From Spizellomyces sp. 'palustris' (lineage: Eukaryota > Chytridiomycota > Chytridiomycetes > Spizellomycetales > Spizellomycetaceae): DNA of 64,000 nt. This document shows, piece after piece, positions 11,792 through 24,865 of the stretch (within the stretch, counting starts at the first letter, position 1; each line of letters starts with the position of its first letter). The stretch lies in assembly GCA_006535965.1 (NCBI GenBank), contig QEAR01000084.1, positions 28,859 to 92,858 on the forward strand, read 5' to 3'. Made by a program: the position numbers and the translations under genes. Under the pieces are notes generated by a model. It was not told the DNA's origin. It saw nothing but the letters and a program-made list of their open reading frames with translations, and did no database searches.

Positions 11792-12085
11792 ATGAGCTTT
11801 TTCAAGAAACTTACAAAGAGCAAAGTGAACCCCGGCTCGGATAACGCATCGGAATCCAGTGACACTACCCAGCTCGTGCAAACCAAATCATCGGCAAAGA
11901 GCGAGACCTCCCAAAGCATGTACAGGCCATCGATCCCTAATCCGATGATGTTTGAGGGTGCACGATTGAGTTCGGTCGACACGGAATCTACGAAATCAAA
12001 GTCCGACAAAAAGCAAAAGTCCAAAGATCTAAAGCCCCCGCCATTCACTGCAACAATATTTACTCCGAGAGCAAACCGACTGTAA
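11792..12085 (+). CDS. small basic Ser/Lys-rich protein
   Basis: A single exon of 97 residues starts MSFFKKLTKSK. The composition is dominated by S, K, T and P, with no Cys or transmembrane helix. It contains two Lys-rich patches, at the N-terminus and around residues 70-82 (KSKSDKKQKSKD), and ends FTPRANRL. It looks intrinsically disordered. I recognise no family. Support comes from the strong TATA element upstream, the in-frame start close to the transcript start, and a long uninterrupted frame in otherwise stop-rich DNA. An N-terminal MSFFKKL helix could bind membranes (inference). Confidence 0.6.
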   Translation: MSFFKKLTKSKVNPGSDNASESSDTTQLVQTKSSAKSETSQSMYRPSIPNPMMFEGARLSSVDTESTKSKSDKKQKSKDLKPPPFTATIFTPRANRL

Positions 12086-12583
12086 AGGCCTCGCCCGTCA
12101 TATCTCGATAATTTGATAATCGATGACCTCCTTCTTGTATAAACGAAATGATTCGGACTATGTAGATATACCTTTATGCCGGAGTTTGGGGTTGGAGTGG
12201 AGGGAACGGACAATGGATGTTAATTGATTAGTATGATATTTTACTCTTAGTATTTTATGTTGCGCTTTTTCTCAGATTCTATGTATAAGTGATTATCAGT
12301 AAAAATAAAGAAACTGAGTAAACAAAGCAGTTTGGCTCCTATATTCTGGATGAGAGACATAAAAGTTGGTATCTATGAGAACCTCCAATCTGCTATCATG
12401 ATGGTCAAAGGATGACCGTGGCAGCGACGACAATCTCAATTTCATTTCAGACATTTACTCCCCAAATGCCCATCTATACCCAAAAAAACTCAGTCCCGAG
12501 TATCACTATACACAGAATACATATACACAATGGCAAAACTATACCCATCCCCCACCCGGGCACCTTGAATGATTAGCAAACCG
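12086..12583. other. convergent intergenic spacer
   Basis: AT-rich spacer between the convergently transcribed small gene (+) and the adenylyl cyclase (-). It must hold both 3' ends. An AATAAA-like AAATAAAG occurs near 12303. No ORF with protein character was seen. Confidence 0.5.
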
Positions 12584-15500
12584 TTACTCTTCCACAACTC
12601 CTGGTTTCACCGAACTGCTCTCTCTTCTCGATCTTGGAGAATCCCTCACCATCGATACCCTCCTCTGGCTTCTTCTCCTCAGCGATCCATCATTTGGGCC
12701 CAACAGGAAAAAGGTATCCAGCTCCCCTTTGCCCTTGACATGCACCCGTCCTCGTGGCTTAAAACGGTACCTATCTTTGAGGATGTCATAGACAGCTTGG
12801 GTTACTTGAATGTGCTCGTCGAGGCCTGTGCTTTCCATTCGGGACGCTACGTTGACAGTATCGCCCCAAACGTCGAATGTAAACTGTGATAGCATATGAT
12901 TAGTGAAGAGCGGACATAGTAGCTGGGAGTGTTTGTAAGAAGAAGCTTACGGTTCGGGTTCCGATCAAACCACAGACCGCTGGGCCCACTGTTGCAAAGT
13001 AGGTTAGCTATGCCCCAGCAGAATTCACCTCCATTACCAAATGTTATTCTTACCATGTATTCCCGTCCTCAGAGCGAAACTCTGTCCAGACCGAGCATTG
13101 AACGCTCGTACAACGTCCTAATCATCAATACGATCAACTACATCAACTACATTTCGGCGTATGAACCCACTCGAATATTCTGCATACCAGCAAATCGAGC
13201 GCAAAGTCGCATAATCGTTGCAAGTGGTGCTCAGGGACATCCGGCTGCGGCTCGGCCATGGCCATGTATTTAGTTCCTGAGATACACATGCCATATTAGC
13301 TTTGCTTTTGGTTTCCATACGAGTGCGAACAAAAACTTGGGTATACCAATGGTTTTGATCTTTTCCACACTCCGCGACCGCGCCAGCGCATCAATGTCGC
13401 AGATAATGTCGTTCAACGTCCAAATGTTTTCAATCTCGCTAGCATCGTCCGAAGCACCAACTAGAAAGGTTGAAATAAAGGGGAATCAGCAAAGTGCGGA
13501 CCGATAGAGCGCGAGAAGTATATAGTGGGAGAGGATACTCTACAGTTTGATATAAAAGCGAACAAGATCGATACTTCCGCTTTATCGTCAGCAATATGCG
13601 TCGCTGGATTATCCTTTAACCTCTGCACAACTCTCAACGGTAAAATATTTAACAGCATCCGCTCTGCGGCCGCCTGCGTCCGCTTAGTTTCTGCGTAATC
13701 CACCTCCGTCTGACGCTTGATGTAAAAGTTCATTCGGCTGATAATGTCGTAACTTCTGTTGGCTCGCACCACGGCGACGAGGACCAAACCCATCAGCCCC
13801 ATATCCGGTAAGACACCCATAATAGCATGGGTTTGCTCATCGGATCTGTACTCGTAGACGATAGCACACATTTGAGCGATGAAGAACGTAAACGTAAAGA
13901 GTACGATGGCAAAATTGATATAAATGATTTTGACGCCGGGGTAGACGAGGCATGCTACGATGCAGAGTACCATGCAGCCACTATGATACGTCAGGGTCTG
14001 AGGTTGCGTCCCGGACAGGTGCAGACATGTGGAGAGGAAAATAGCCGTAATAGTCGAAAGAGCAAACACGTTTGGACGGAACCACCGCCATGGATCATGG
14101 GCTGCCGAATTTGAGTCGCCATGCTCGTCAGCCTTCCTTCCTACTTCTTCCGTAGATGTCATCCACAATGCAGAAGCCAGTCGATCGCCCTTGTCCATGA
14201 CTCTAATAAACTGTTCCCGAAGCGGTCGGTTTAGACGGTATGCGAAAATGATGTCAAGGAGGAGTGTAACGCCAATGACTGCCTCTACGGCAAAGATGGC
14301 TGGAGACGCGCCGTTAAAGATAGAGATGTGAACACAAAAGATGCAAACGTAGACGAAGAAAACGATGACAGAGGCAAAGATGAGGGCCCCTGGCCAGTTG
14401 CGGATATAACTGTCCCGATAATCTCTTTCCATTGTATGGTCTTTAAACTCAGCTGTGACAAGAGTGGAAAAGTCAGTGCCGCAAAAAGTAATCCCCATAC
14501 ATTAAAAGTCTCTCACATGTCAAGAAATTGATGCTGTTTTCAAAATTGTTCACGGTATTCCCAAGATTATTCTTTCCAGATACATTCCTCTTCCCCATCG
14601 AATTGGGCAAGTCCGTAAACACCATCGCATTCGACGCCCCAAACGCCTGCCGCACCGCCGCCGCAGTGACAGCCTCTCCTGATCCATGTCCAGACGATCC
14701 AGTCCGCTTGCCACGTAATGTGGGTAGTTCTCCTTGTATGCGTAAACGAGCAGCAAGCCGCTCCAATGCGTCCCCTTCCTCTTCTAGAACAAGCATCTCA
14801 TAGGTTTTTATCGTGTGACCAAACGCGGTGACATCGGGTGCTGGCATGAAGGAAAGGGAGAGGCGGTTTTGGAGGAGGGTGTAAGTTTGTTCGCTTACGT
14901 GGGGAATGTTGGGGCGGCCAGTTTGCTCCATCATGGAAGCGATGTCAACGTCGCGGGACCAAATGTCTTGGAGTATCTCATAAGCCAATCTCGTTTGTCA
15001 CAAAGCGACACACTTGCAACAACATACCATACTTGAATTTCCATAGTCCCATTACACCACCAATCACCGTCCCGGTGTGTATACCAATCCTTAGCCTCAA
15101 TTGTCGACCGAGACTTGCACTGACACGACGAGTGGTCGTCAGCATAATGAGTGCCATTGCGCACACACGCTCAGCATGATCGGCAATGAGCTCCTCGGTT
15201 TCAAGCTGTTCTGGAACGCCGCCTGCAATTTGAACGCAGTCGCCTATTGTTTTTATCTAAGTTGCTGAGTGAGGTTAGTGTTTCGGCTTAAAAGACGAAG
15301 ACGGAAAGCTTACGGTTTCGAGACCGAGCTCGGTGACGAGGGCGTCGAATTCTGAGAAAAGCTCACTGAGGATTTCCACCTGGCAAATATAATAGATGGA
15401 ATCTTCAATATAGCAAAAAAAATACTTGAAATAGACAAGAAACGTACCAAAGCATCAGCTGTGATCGACGATGAGAATTCTGTAAACCTGTATCAAAAAG

Positions 15501-18212
15501 TCCGAATACTGCCTCTAACTTGATTTGAAACCCGATGAAAACATGAACACTTACCCCACAAGATCTGCAAACATCACCGTAACTCCCCTCAACTCCAAGA
15601 ATGTCTCGTGAGTACTTAATATCAATCGATCGCTGACTTTTCCTTGTAAACTATGTAGAGTTTCAATAACTTTGGCGGGAAGAATCATGGAAAGAAGGTA
15701 TTCGCTTTGTTCTCGGGCGGCAAAGAGGCGAGCTTGATTGCGGTAGGCTATTCGATATCTGTTTTTCCAATTGAATCTATCAGATAGTCGCTTTCCAAAG
15801 CATAACCGATATCATGAGCTTACTTAATGAAAGCTTTTCGCAGGTGTACTTCACCGGTATACCTAAAATAGGTGCCAACAACCGTTGCAGCCGTATATAA
15901 CACCCAGTTTGCTACTATGGGTTTGACGTCATAGCCCTGATGGAGCAAGGCTATTCCCTCGATGGCGATTTGGCCGATGAGGAATACCCACATGAGTGTG
16001 GCATAGTTGTAAAAAGGAACTTGGCCAAATGCAGCGATGCAGGTTTGGATAAAGATGAAGCGGTTAGAGTTACTCCCATACTTGATGCGCTCGGGCTAAA
16101 CCAGATATGACATGAATTAAGACAAAAGCATAGGACACGCATGAGTTGACAATGGACGAACTTACATCAAAATTCAAAGAATGGAGTAAATAGTGGGCAC
16201 TGTAATTCAGCGTTTCCAGTGCCATCATTGCAAAAAAGATCTGCATAAATGCACTCCACCTCCGCTCCCAACTCTCCCTGAAACTCCAGCATATTCCGAT
16301 GATACCAGTAATATTGACCAATCCCGATCCCAAATGAACGGGCAAGGGCCTTGTCCCGAAAACGAAGAATTCGATCACAAACCAGACAAGCCAGAAGAAC
16401 ACCAAGAGGGACAAGACGGTTGCTTGAAACGGCTTGACCCAGAGATGGAACAACCAGACGCGGTAGAGACTTTCGATGGGGTACGAGAAGCGAAGATTCC
16501 AGCCTGTTGAAGGGCTTTCCTGTAGAATGGAAACGTCGTGTTAGAGCACATCAGGTGCTGCTAGTAAATTCCGAGTTTCAGAAACTGTCTGAAGCACACT
16601 TACACTCAATGGCTGTTTGATGGCCTGCCAAACGGACAATGGCTTCTTCCTAATCACCTCTTGCGCTGCGCCGTCACTCTCTTCCAACGCCAGTCCATCT
16701 GTCCGACTTTTCCGCTTGACAAACGTGCCCTTCTTGACTTCTGACCCTCTCGCAACATATTTATCCGGTAACACACCACCTTCGAAATTCAACGATGATG
16801 CGCTCAGATCGGGTGGCTCCACGCCTGTGGGTTTGACGGAGGGTATGACGGCCGAATGACTTTTATCATTCTCGACTTGTGCCGGTTCGTCTCTTGCCAG
16901 TGCTGGAATATGCTCGGAGTGACGGGGCGTGAGTCCCGAGTCGATGTCGAGACTTGCACCGCGTAGGATGTTTGGTGTATCTAATTGGTTGATATAGACG
17001 GAAAGCGGGGGATGCGTGTCGCTTTTACTGATGGGAGGTTCGGATCGCATCACTGTGTCTGATGCGGCGGGGAGAGCATTTTGGGAAATCCTTGCTATTG
17101 GGTCCGCCAGCTCGGCACTGGGTGAATCCATGAGGGGAAAGTTGACCCAAGGAGCTAATTGCAATGTAGGCGAAAGAATAGAGGGTGTTTCGGGTGTCGG
17201 AAGAATCATTTGCTCTGGGAGGGTTGTTTCGGAGATGAGGCCGGATATGGAAACTCCTTCCGTCCTATACCCGTCAGTGCTGGAGAGAACGATATTAGAC
17301 GACGCCCGGGACGCTCGAAGTGATCCACTCTGCCCCCCTAAAGACATATGCGGTGATCGATCAGCATGAGAGCGCACGCCGTCGCCACGATCACTTAACC
17401 GTCGAGAAGATTGTATATTGCCGTACATGCCGCCAGCTGATGATATCCCTGTCGAGAGGACCGCTCTGCGGGGATTATAGGGTGCGGTGGATGGGATTCC
17501 CGGCATTATCATGGACGTTCTTGTCGCAAAAGAGGCGCGAGCGAACAGGTCCTGCATGGTGGTTTGCAAATAATCCTGTGGACCACCCAAAACATGGGTG
17601 GATGACTCGTCGGCATTTTCCACAGGTGCACTGCGAAGGTTTCTGATCACATCAACTTCGCAGGTAATGTCGTCCCGGCCCTCAGCGACGGGGTCATCTG
17701 CAAAACTATCCTGAATTTCCTCTTCGGCTACACCGTTGGCGACTGAGGATCCCATCTGGTGCGTACTACCGGCCCACCATCTTCCCTTCCCGCCGTCCTG
17801 ACCAAGTCTTCCTATGCGGCTTTCACTGTGTTGTCCAAACGTCGCTGAACGGGGCCGCCTGTTTCCCTTCCGCTTTCCGACAGGGTTAGGTCGAGGTGCT
17901 CCCTCCTCGATACGAGCCAGCTGTAAATCATCAATGCTACCCAAGTTCAGCTCCTTCTTCGATGAGCCTGTCCAAGGTCCACTACGTTTCCAGCGTGTCC
18001 AGATGGATTGCCCTGGGGACGACGTCGAAGCTTCGGGTGGGTCACATACGGGTCGGTCGACGGTGCCTGTGGAGGATGCGGCGGATTTGGTAGGCCCAGA
18101 GGATGCTCGCCCATGGTCAGGTCGTATTCCATCCTGCGACAAATCGAATCGCAAGCGTCAACAAGGACGGTAACATCTCAACAATGTCGCATATTGCATG
18201 ACTTACAGCCAT
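12584..18212 (-). CDS. transmembrane adenylyl cyclase, two 6-TM cassettes and C1/C2 catalytic domains
   Basis: A many-exon gene of roughly 1,550-1,600 residues predicted to convert ATP to cAMP at the plasma membrane. Order: a disordered Ser/Pro-rich N-terminus (about 512 residues, mostly exon 16604-18133); six TM helices (16519-15824); C1 catalytic domain; six TM helices (14420-13760); C2 catalytic domain to TAA at 12584. C1 keeps both metal-binding Asp contexts, [12 protein letters not shown] and [13 protein letters not shown]2 opens [11 protein letters not shown] without that Asp, as in animal C2, and has KIKTIGTKYMA (purine-binding Lys), [14 protein letters not shown] (Asp, Asn and Arg) and [14 protein letters not shown], all assembled across introns whose phases fit. 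K plus D in C2 predicts ATP rather than GTP use. The most likely start is ATG 18212 with a two-codon first exon (MA) and intron 18206-18134. ATG 18154 inside that intron is the alternative. Confidence 0.9.
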
Positions 18213-19660
18213 TGATGTTTGTCGTTGGAAGTATCGGACGGGATATAGGTTGGCTTCCGATGTTACAGTTCTTGGCTATTTGAACAGCATGACAGGATAC
18301 CATGAGTTGTCAAGATCAAATTCCAAAGCTTTCGAAAAAAGTCCCCAAAAATGCCAACGTACACCAGCGCTCTTCGGACGAATCACTCCACGTCTAGCTG
18401 ACAGTGCTTTGGCCCCATTCAATTGCGGCTCGGACTCATGGCTCCTTGGGTATGCAGCAGCGATTACCCTTTGCGAGGATGACGGTCCCCCTTGTTGATC
18501 CGTTCTCATTATGATCGTCAATCGCCGAACAATACGGTTACGATATAATGACGAACAGCGTCCCTAATGCTGTTAACAATGAACCAAGATGCCCAAGTAT
18601 TCTAACTCTATACAATCCAGCTCAGCGAAAATTGTGGCTCATTAAAGGGTAGCAAAGCGTTTACAAGAAACCGATTCGCATATTCTGTGATTTGCAACCG
18701 GCATGAGGGACCTTTTCTGTGATAATTTGGGATTGTATATTGTGTATTAGGTAGAGAATTAGGGCAGTGGCGTCATTTAGATGAGCCGAGATGCTGCCAA
18801 GCGCCCTTGGTAGCTATGGACTGATTTAGCAACTGAGGATCAGAGTTGCGCCTATTGCTTTGAGTGCTGTTCGAGAAGCTTTAAAGCCTGCTCGAGATGA
18901 TCGTCTGGACGCTTGGTCATTCTACTTCTATTTCATACCTGATGAACACTTTGCGAAGTCGAGCCCGGTCGGACATACGCTTATGTAAGCTCTGAAAGAT
19001 GGGAGACAGGCTGGCTGTGGTACTCAAGGTAAAAAGTCCGTTTGAACCCCGTGGTGACTGGGAGTGATGATGCCGACGGTATTAGATAGCCGGTAATGAA
19101 GTTTGGTGCATGATACTTTGTAGCAAGTAGAAAACTCTAAAAAGAGACAATCATGAGTACGTAACATGCACAAGCCTTTTTGCGACGTTCAGCGGTTGTC
19201 GTCACGTAGGCGAGCAGTTGAGGAGGCTTGTTCGGAGACGCTAATCCGGCTGAGACTTTAAGATGGGAAACACTTTGCAACATACCGCCGCTGTTTTTGA
19301 CGTTTTTATGTCCTTCTGTCCGAGTGACGTTTGCAACTGCACGCCACTAGTTTATTCCTGGTTGCTTTCACGAGAATGTCTTACATTAGGCTCCGGTGAC
19401 TAGGTTGGACTGTGGAAGCCCTCTACCTCCGGGCCTCGTCTTTGGTTTCCACGGTTGTCATTTAGACATCAGGCATCAGGAGTATGAGAGTTTCACACCA
19501 AGCACACCCACGTCTTGGGCGGGCGACATCAGCCGTATGATGATTGCCCAAGATGCAGTGACGACACATGTCGATTTTATTCGGGAACAGTATATCACTG
19601 TTTAAAAGGTCTTTCATTCGTTCCGGTGTAGAATACATGAGATCGCTGCAGTTGTAAACC
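18213..19660. other. intergenic region upstream of the cyclase
   Basis: About 1.4 kb between divergent genes. It should hold the cyclase promoter (minus) and that of the small gene at 19661 (plus). I saw no convincing ORF, TATA box or repeat. Frames near 18250-18520 and 19396-19605 overlap on both strands and look like chance. Confidence 0.45.
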
Positions 19661-20289
19661 ATGGGACGACCTAAAAAGAGTTTTCAAGAAGCGATGAATG
19701 CCGGAGGAGTTATTGAAGAATACAAGTCCCATACGACCAATGAGAGTGGGTATCATCGTTATATTCTCCTGCTAAGTATTTATAGTTGCTCTTACAATGG
19801 CGGCATTTTCCAGATCTAGTTGTTAAAGTCAAGATGCCTGGTACGTCGACGCAAATACTTTTGATATGTCAACACCTAGCTGAAAATGCGTCTGTTATGA
19901 ATTAGATGGTCAACGATACTCTTATACCAACGTTAGGTAGGTCTGGCATGGTTGCGTTCTTGGTGTTTGATGTGAGGTCTAATGCCTCGTTTGGCGGACA
20001 GTCCTGCGCTCCTAGGACATTACCTGATCGTACAACCACGCTCGACTGGAGTAAGCTCCCAGTCTGGCGGGACCCAAACGGGGGCAAAGTAAAGCATGTT
20101 TGTTGCACAACTGGTGAGTTGCCGGGTCATTGGATCTTCATCCCAACTATGTTCTCAATTGGCGCGTCCGCAAGTCACCAATTGATATCCATCATTTTGT
20201 CAATATCACGAACCTCCCACTCGATCGTTAATATATCGGAGGATAAGATATCTAGCTTTCTTTCTATCGTTGTTCTACGACTGACGTGA
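19661..20289 (+). CDS. hypothetical small multi-exon protein with AT-hook-like N-terminus
   Basis: ATG 19661 begins MGRPKKSFQEAMNAGG. GRPKKS resembles an AT-hook or NLS core. Four short exons can be linked in frame: 19661-19745 (donor GTGGGT), 19814-19840, 19906-19936 and 20016 onward, with AG acceptors at each. Together they encode a polar, beta-rich stretch (VVKVKMPDGQRYSYTNV, then LDWSKLPVWRDPNGGKVKHVCCTTG). The last exon is open to the stop at 20287-20289, but that C-terminus may be an unspliced intron, because a GTGAGT donor lies near 20114. I recognise no family. The consistency of several junctions is the evidence. DNA binding is only a guess from GRPKK. Confidence 0.35.
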
Positions 20290-21008
20290 TGCGGCTGGAT
20301 GCATATATAGCAAGAGTTATAGATTCCTTTGGTTCTTTACCCTGAATGGCTTCCTAGTAGTACCGCCGCGGACGTGTAACATGTAACTTCCAGCAGCCCT
20401 TGGCGCTATACGATGGGCACACGTATCTACAGTGTCAGCATGTATAATTGTCATAATGACCATCTATTTACCAAAATAACCTCAAAGTATATATTCTGGC
20501 AAACTATCAAGCCATAAGTAAAGCGGATTTAGGAGCCGAGGGGTCATGCAGCATTTGGACGGGGTCCGTTCTGAATTTGCGACTGTTTAGTTGGGTGTAG
20601 TAGCGATATGTACAATATATGGAATTCAGTTGTCCGGACTGGTTCTTGGTCTTAGTCTTGCTCTAAACTGCGGGGACTACATATCACATTACATTTGTGC
20701 GCGTTTAGTATCTTAAACCAGGGATATCCAGCGAAGGGTCAGTGTTATTCCTCAATCACCTAAAAGACAAAATGGTGCATTAGAAAGAGTGTTCGCTGAC
20801 GTCCTTTCTGTACGCACGACTCCGGCAGACTTTTACAAAATGCGATTTGGTTGAACGCCTTTGTTTATTTACATCAGGTGGCTATGCAATGAATGTCACC
20901 ATATTTGAAACTTATGAAATTCACCTTTTTTTTGGTTATCGCGTAAGCGTCATTGACCGGCAGCGATTCCTTGCGCTATAACCACCTGCTGTTGTCTTCG
21001 TCACAAGA
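20290..21008. other. intergenic region upstream of UTP21
   Basis: About 720 nt, AT-rich, without a supportable gene. It should contain the UTP21 promoter. No clear TATA element or repeat was seen. Confidence 0.45.
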
Positions 21009-24000
21009 ATGGTCGCCGCTACGTTCCCCAATACGTTTGACAGCAAAGACAGGAGAACAGCTCGTACCAGGAGTATGTTCTCACCCGTCATCGCGCTCTA
21101 ATGGTGTTATCGAAGCAACCTGACATTTCCCAACTTGGCAGGTTCAAAAATCTTTCAGCCTTTTCGAGCGATAGGATACGTGACAGCAGACGTACCTATA
21201 TGCGTGCAGGTTCGGGGACAAGCGCATGCTATTACGACCTCCGTAGGGAATGCATTTCATATCTATGATGTAAGCGATCTACGCATGCATTTCGTAACAA
21301 TTACTGGTGTTGAGCAGACCGTTTTTTGGTAGGGCGAGAAGCTGAGTCTACTATTTACTGGTACGGGTGGATAAATGGGTGTGGGCTATGGGATGGATGA
21401 GGGAGTGCGCTGCTGAAGCATAACTCACTGTGACTTGAAGGTCCTCAAAGCGCGGAGCCTGTCTCGGCTGTGGCAGTTTTCAAAGACCGAGTATTCGCAG
21501 CTACGGGATCACACATATCCGTGGCGGAGCGGGGAAAGGAGGTATGTTATTGGGAAGTATATTTCAGCACAGGGCAAAGTACTTACTGGATGTCAGGTTG
21601 CAAGATATGTGTCTGATTCAGATGCCACAATTTTCTCCCTCGTCGTCTTTGGCAACCTGTTGCTGGCACTTTGTAAGGACAACGTGGTCAGAATATGGGA
21701 TCATACCATCGGAGGTGGGTGAAAACGATGTTTGTGTGCGTGCTTAATGCTAATCGATATCATTGTAGAATTGTACAATGAGCTTACGTTTCCAGAATCA
21801 TTTCGAGTAACGTGCGCTATGCACCCGAGCACATATTTGAACAAAGTCCTTTTTGGGAGCCAGCAGGGATCTATGCAGTTATGGAACCTTCGGACACTGT
21901 AAGTTGCAACATCGTTGCATTATATCCCTCTTACCGTTTTCTGACAAATGACATGTTGCAGTCGACTCTTATACGAGTTTCCATCTCTTGGCTCTCCCAT
22001 AACCTTCCTCACACAAGCGCCGTCTGTGGATGTGGTCGCTATCGGTCTTATGGACGGATCTATAATCTTACGTAACATTAGAGTTGACGTAGAAGTCATG
22101 CGATTGTTGCAGGAAGGAAAAGTGACCGCGATCGCCTTTCGAACAGGTGAGCAGTTAGGGATCCAGGACCTACTCTCCCGTCTTGGAGCTCATTGAACGC
22201 GCTTGCAGATGAGAAACCACACATGGCTACCGCTAGCATATCTGGCGATATTGCTATTTGGAATCTCGATAAACAGCAGCTGATACATATTGCGAAGGGA
22301 GCGCATGAAGGGCCAATCCACAGTCTGTACTATTACGCTGGGCAACCGATATTGATAACAGCTGGAGCAGATAACGCCATCAAGGTAATATCGAGAGTCA
22401 TAATAGTCTCTGCGACTCCCATCTAATTCTCTGTCATGATTTCAGCAATGGGTCTTCGACAGCGCGGAAGGAAACCCACGTCTACTACGATCACGCGGAG
22501 GGCACCACGAACCACCCAGTCGCATCAGATACCACCCTTTTGAGCACTCATCTATCATTAGTGCCGGTAACGATCAAGCCTTGCGGCTGTTTTCTGTAAC
22601 GCGAGATTCCAATAGTTTGGAGATATCCTTACGGGATCAAAAGGCGAAGAGGCATTTGGACGATGCACGCATCCCAGTGGTTACACAGTTTGATGCATGT
22701 AGGTGACCGGCAAAGGCAAAGTGTAATTCTGAAGGATGTTTCTCTGACTCTCCCTCAAGCGGAAGGGATAGAATCAAAATCTGTCAACATCATCACAGCA
22801 CATGTCAAGGACTACCAAGCGCGAACATGCTCTTTTGGAGGGAAGCCAATCACAAAAAGAACATACACGTCCACTGACAACTCATTGATCAAAGTACGTG
22901 AAGAGAGACACCGTGTAACAATTATCTCACAACTAATGCACTTCCAACAGGCTGTGGCAGTCAGCGCGTGCGGAAACTTTGGGTTCGTAGGTTCAACATT
23001 GGGCAGAGTAGATCGATACAACCTTCAGTCTGGCCTCCTTCGAAAGACTTATTCGAATCAGCATGGCGGGCACACAAAAGCAGTCGCTGGAATCGCGTCA
23101 GACAGAGTAAACCGGATTGTAGTCACTGCATCGCTAGATTGTACACTCAAGGTTCGTTGTGCGGGTTGAATCTTGTCCTTGAACATCTTCAAGTAACGTC
23201 GTCGAGTAGTTTTGGTCGTTCCAATCAGGTGCCTTGCTGCAGACAGTATCCTTACCAGCGCCCGTAGGCTCTATTGTGTTAGACCGAGAAAGCGGATTGC
23301 TTGCTGCTTCGTCGGATGACTTCATTCTTCGCGTTGTTGATATACAAACCATGAGAATTGTTCGAGAGTTTAGTGGGCATCGTAGTCACATAACGGACAT
23401 GGTATGTTGCTAATATTTAGGGCAAGACTATGTCATGCGAAAGCGTATTTAACATAACCTTCGTTCAGTGCTTCAGCCCGGACGGCCGACTATTAGTATC
23501 CTCTTCAGTAGATGCAACTATACGCACATGGGATCTGCCTACAGGATACATGGTAGACCTGTTCCGAGTGAACAGTGTGCCTAGAAGCTTGTCTTTCTCC
23601 CCAACCGGAGACTTCTTGGCCACTGCGCATGCGGATCACATTGGAATTTTTCTTTGGGTAAATCGGATGCAATTTGTGAATGTACCGTTCCGAAACCTGT
23701 CTGATGAGGATTTGGTGGAGCTGGAGTTGCCCAAGATGGCCAATGATGAGACTGGTAAGTTTCTTTGTAGTCATTGTATTTGGGATGGTTCTAATACTCA
23801 GCCTTGTTGTGCTGTAGATGTTCAGGATGGAGACGCAGAAGTGCCGACAGAGTCTTGGGAGAGCGAATTGCCACCTGGCGAGGTGGTTGATGATTCACTG
23901 ATCATGTTATCTGGACTGCCAAAGATTCGATGGCAAAATCTGCTCAGTTTGGAGGCAATAAAGGTAGGATTATATTTACCAAGGCATGTTCTGACTCACT

Positions 24001-24630
24001 TGGCTTACCTTTACCATCACCAACAATAGAAACGAAATAAATCAGTAGAAGCCCCAAAAGCTGAACGCGCTCCGTTCTTTCTTCCATCGCTTCGCGAGAT
24101 GGAACAGACATTCGGAGCAACTGCCTCGGAAAAGCAAGCCGATGGACAGAGTTCCCGCATTATTCGGCTTCCGGGAGCAGATGTGGAACCCGAGTTTGTG
24201 CGATTACTCCGTGAAGGGAGCATGGAGAATGATTGTATGTTGATCACGCGGTTGTTGATTCACTTGGTCGGGGAATTAAAGCTGACCTATTTCACACGCA
24301 GATTCGGCCGTGATGACCCACATCCAAACCCTATCCCCATCTGCAGTTGACCTAACACTCCGCACCATGGCCTTCTCCACCTCCACCGACAACAGTGAAG
24401 TTCTTTCTCTTTTTCTGGACGCCCTGGCATGGCAATTGGAAAAACGAAGAGATTTTGAAGCAGTCGAATACTGCTTAAACGCACTATTGAAAATACATTC
24501 CGACAGTTTGATGGAGCCAGGAGTGCAGGAGCGGATTCAGACTTTAGTCAAGAGGCATGCGGAGGCTTGGGAGGTGTTGGAGAAGATGTTCCATTATGGG
24601 TTGTGTCTTTTGGATTTCATTAGACTGTAA
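21009..24630 (+). CDS. UTP21: UTP21/WDR36, SSU processome WD40 protein
   Basis: A multi-exon gene for the U3 snoRNP protein Utp21 (WDR36), a UTP-B subunit needed for 18S pre-rRNA processing in the nucleolus. The first short exon (ATG 21009) splices from a GTATGT donor near 21074 to the exon giving SSKIFQPFRAIGYVT, the family's conserved N-terminal FRAIG block, and ITTSVGNAFHIYD follows. WD40 blades are visible as HMATASISGDIAIWNL (~22210), GPIHSLYYYAGQPILITAGADNAIK (~22310), FSPDGRLLVSSSVDATIRTWDL (~23470) and others. The gene ends with the Utp21-specific C-terminal helical domain, LSLFLDALAWQLEKRRDFEAVEYCLNALLKIH (~24395-24495 region). Introns are short. Nothing looks broken. Confidence 0.9.
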
Positions 24631-24865
24631 GAGATTTTGGCATAGTTGGTGTACATAAACTCATAGGCAAAATTAGTTAACATAGTGCAAGAGTAACTTT
24701 CTGTGGCCATACAACTAGTCTGTTACGCAACATTCTGTACCATGTATGCACAGTCAACAATCTCGGGAACACGGTAAGCCAGGATGCAAACATCTTTGTG
24801 TTGCGGATGGGAACAATATAACGCTACTGCACTGAGCAAGAAATGAATGAATCCACCAACTTTCT

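Noticed and set aside
16617-18173. Several plus-strand ORFs of 80-119 codons
   Set aside because: Antisense to the long disordered N-terminal exon of the adenylyl cyclase.
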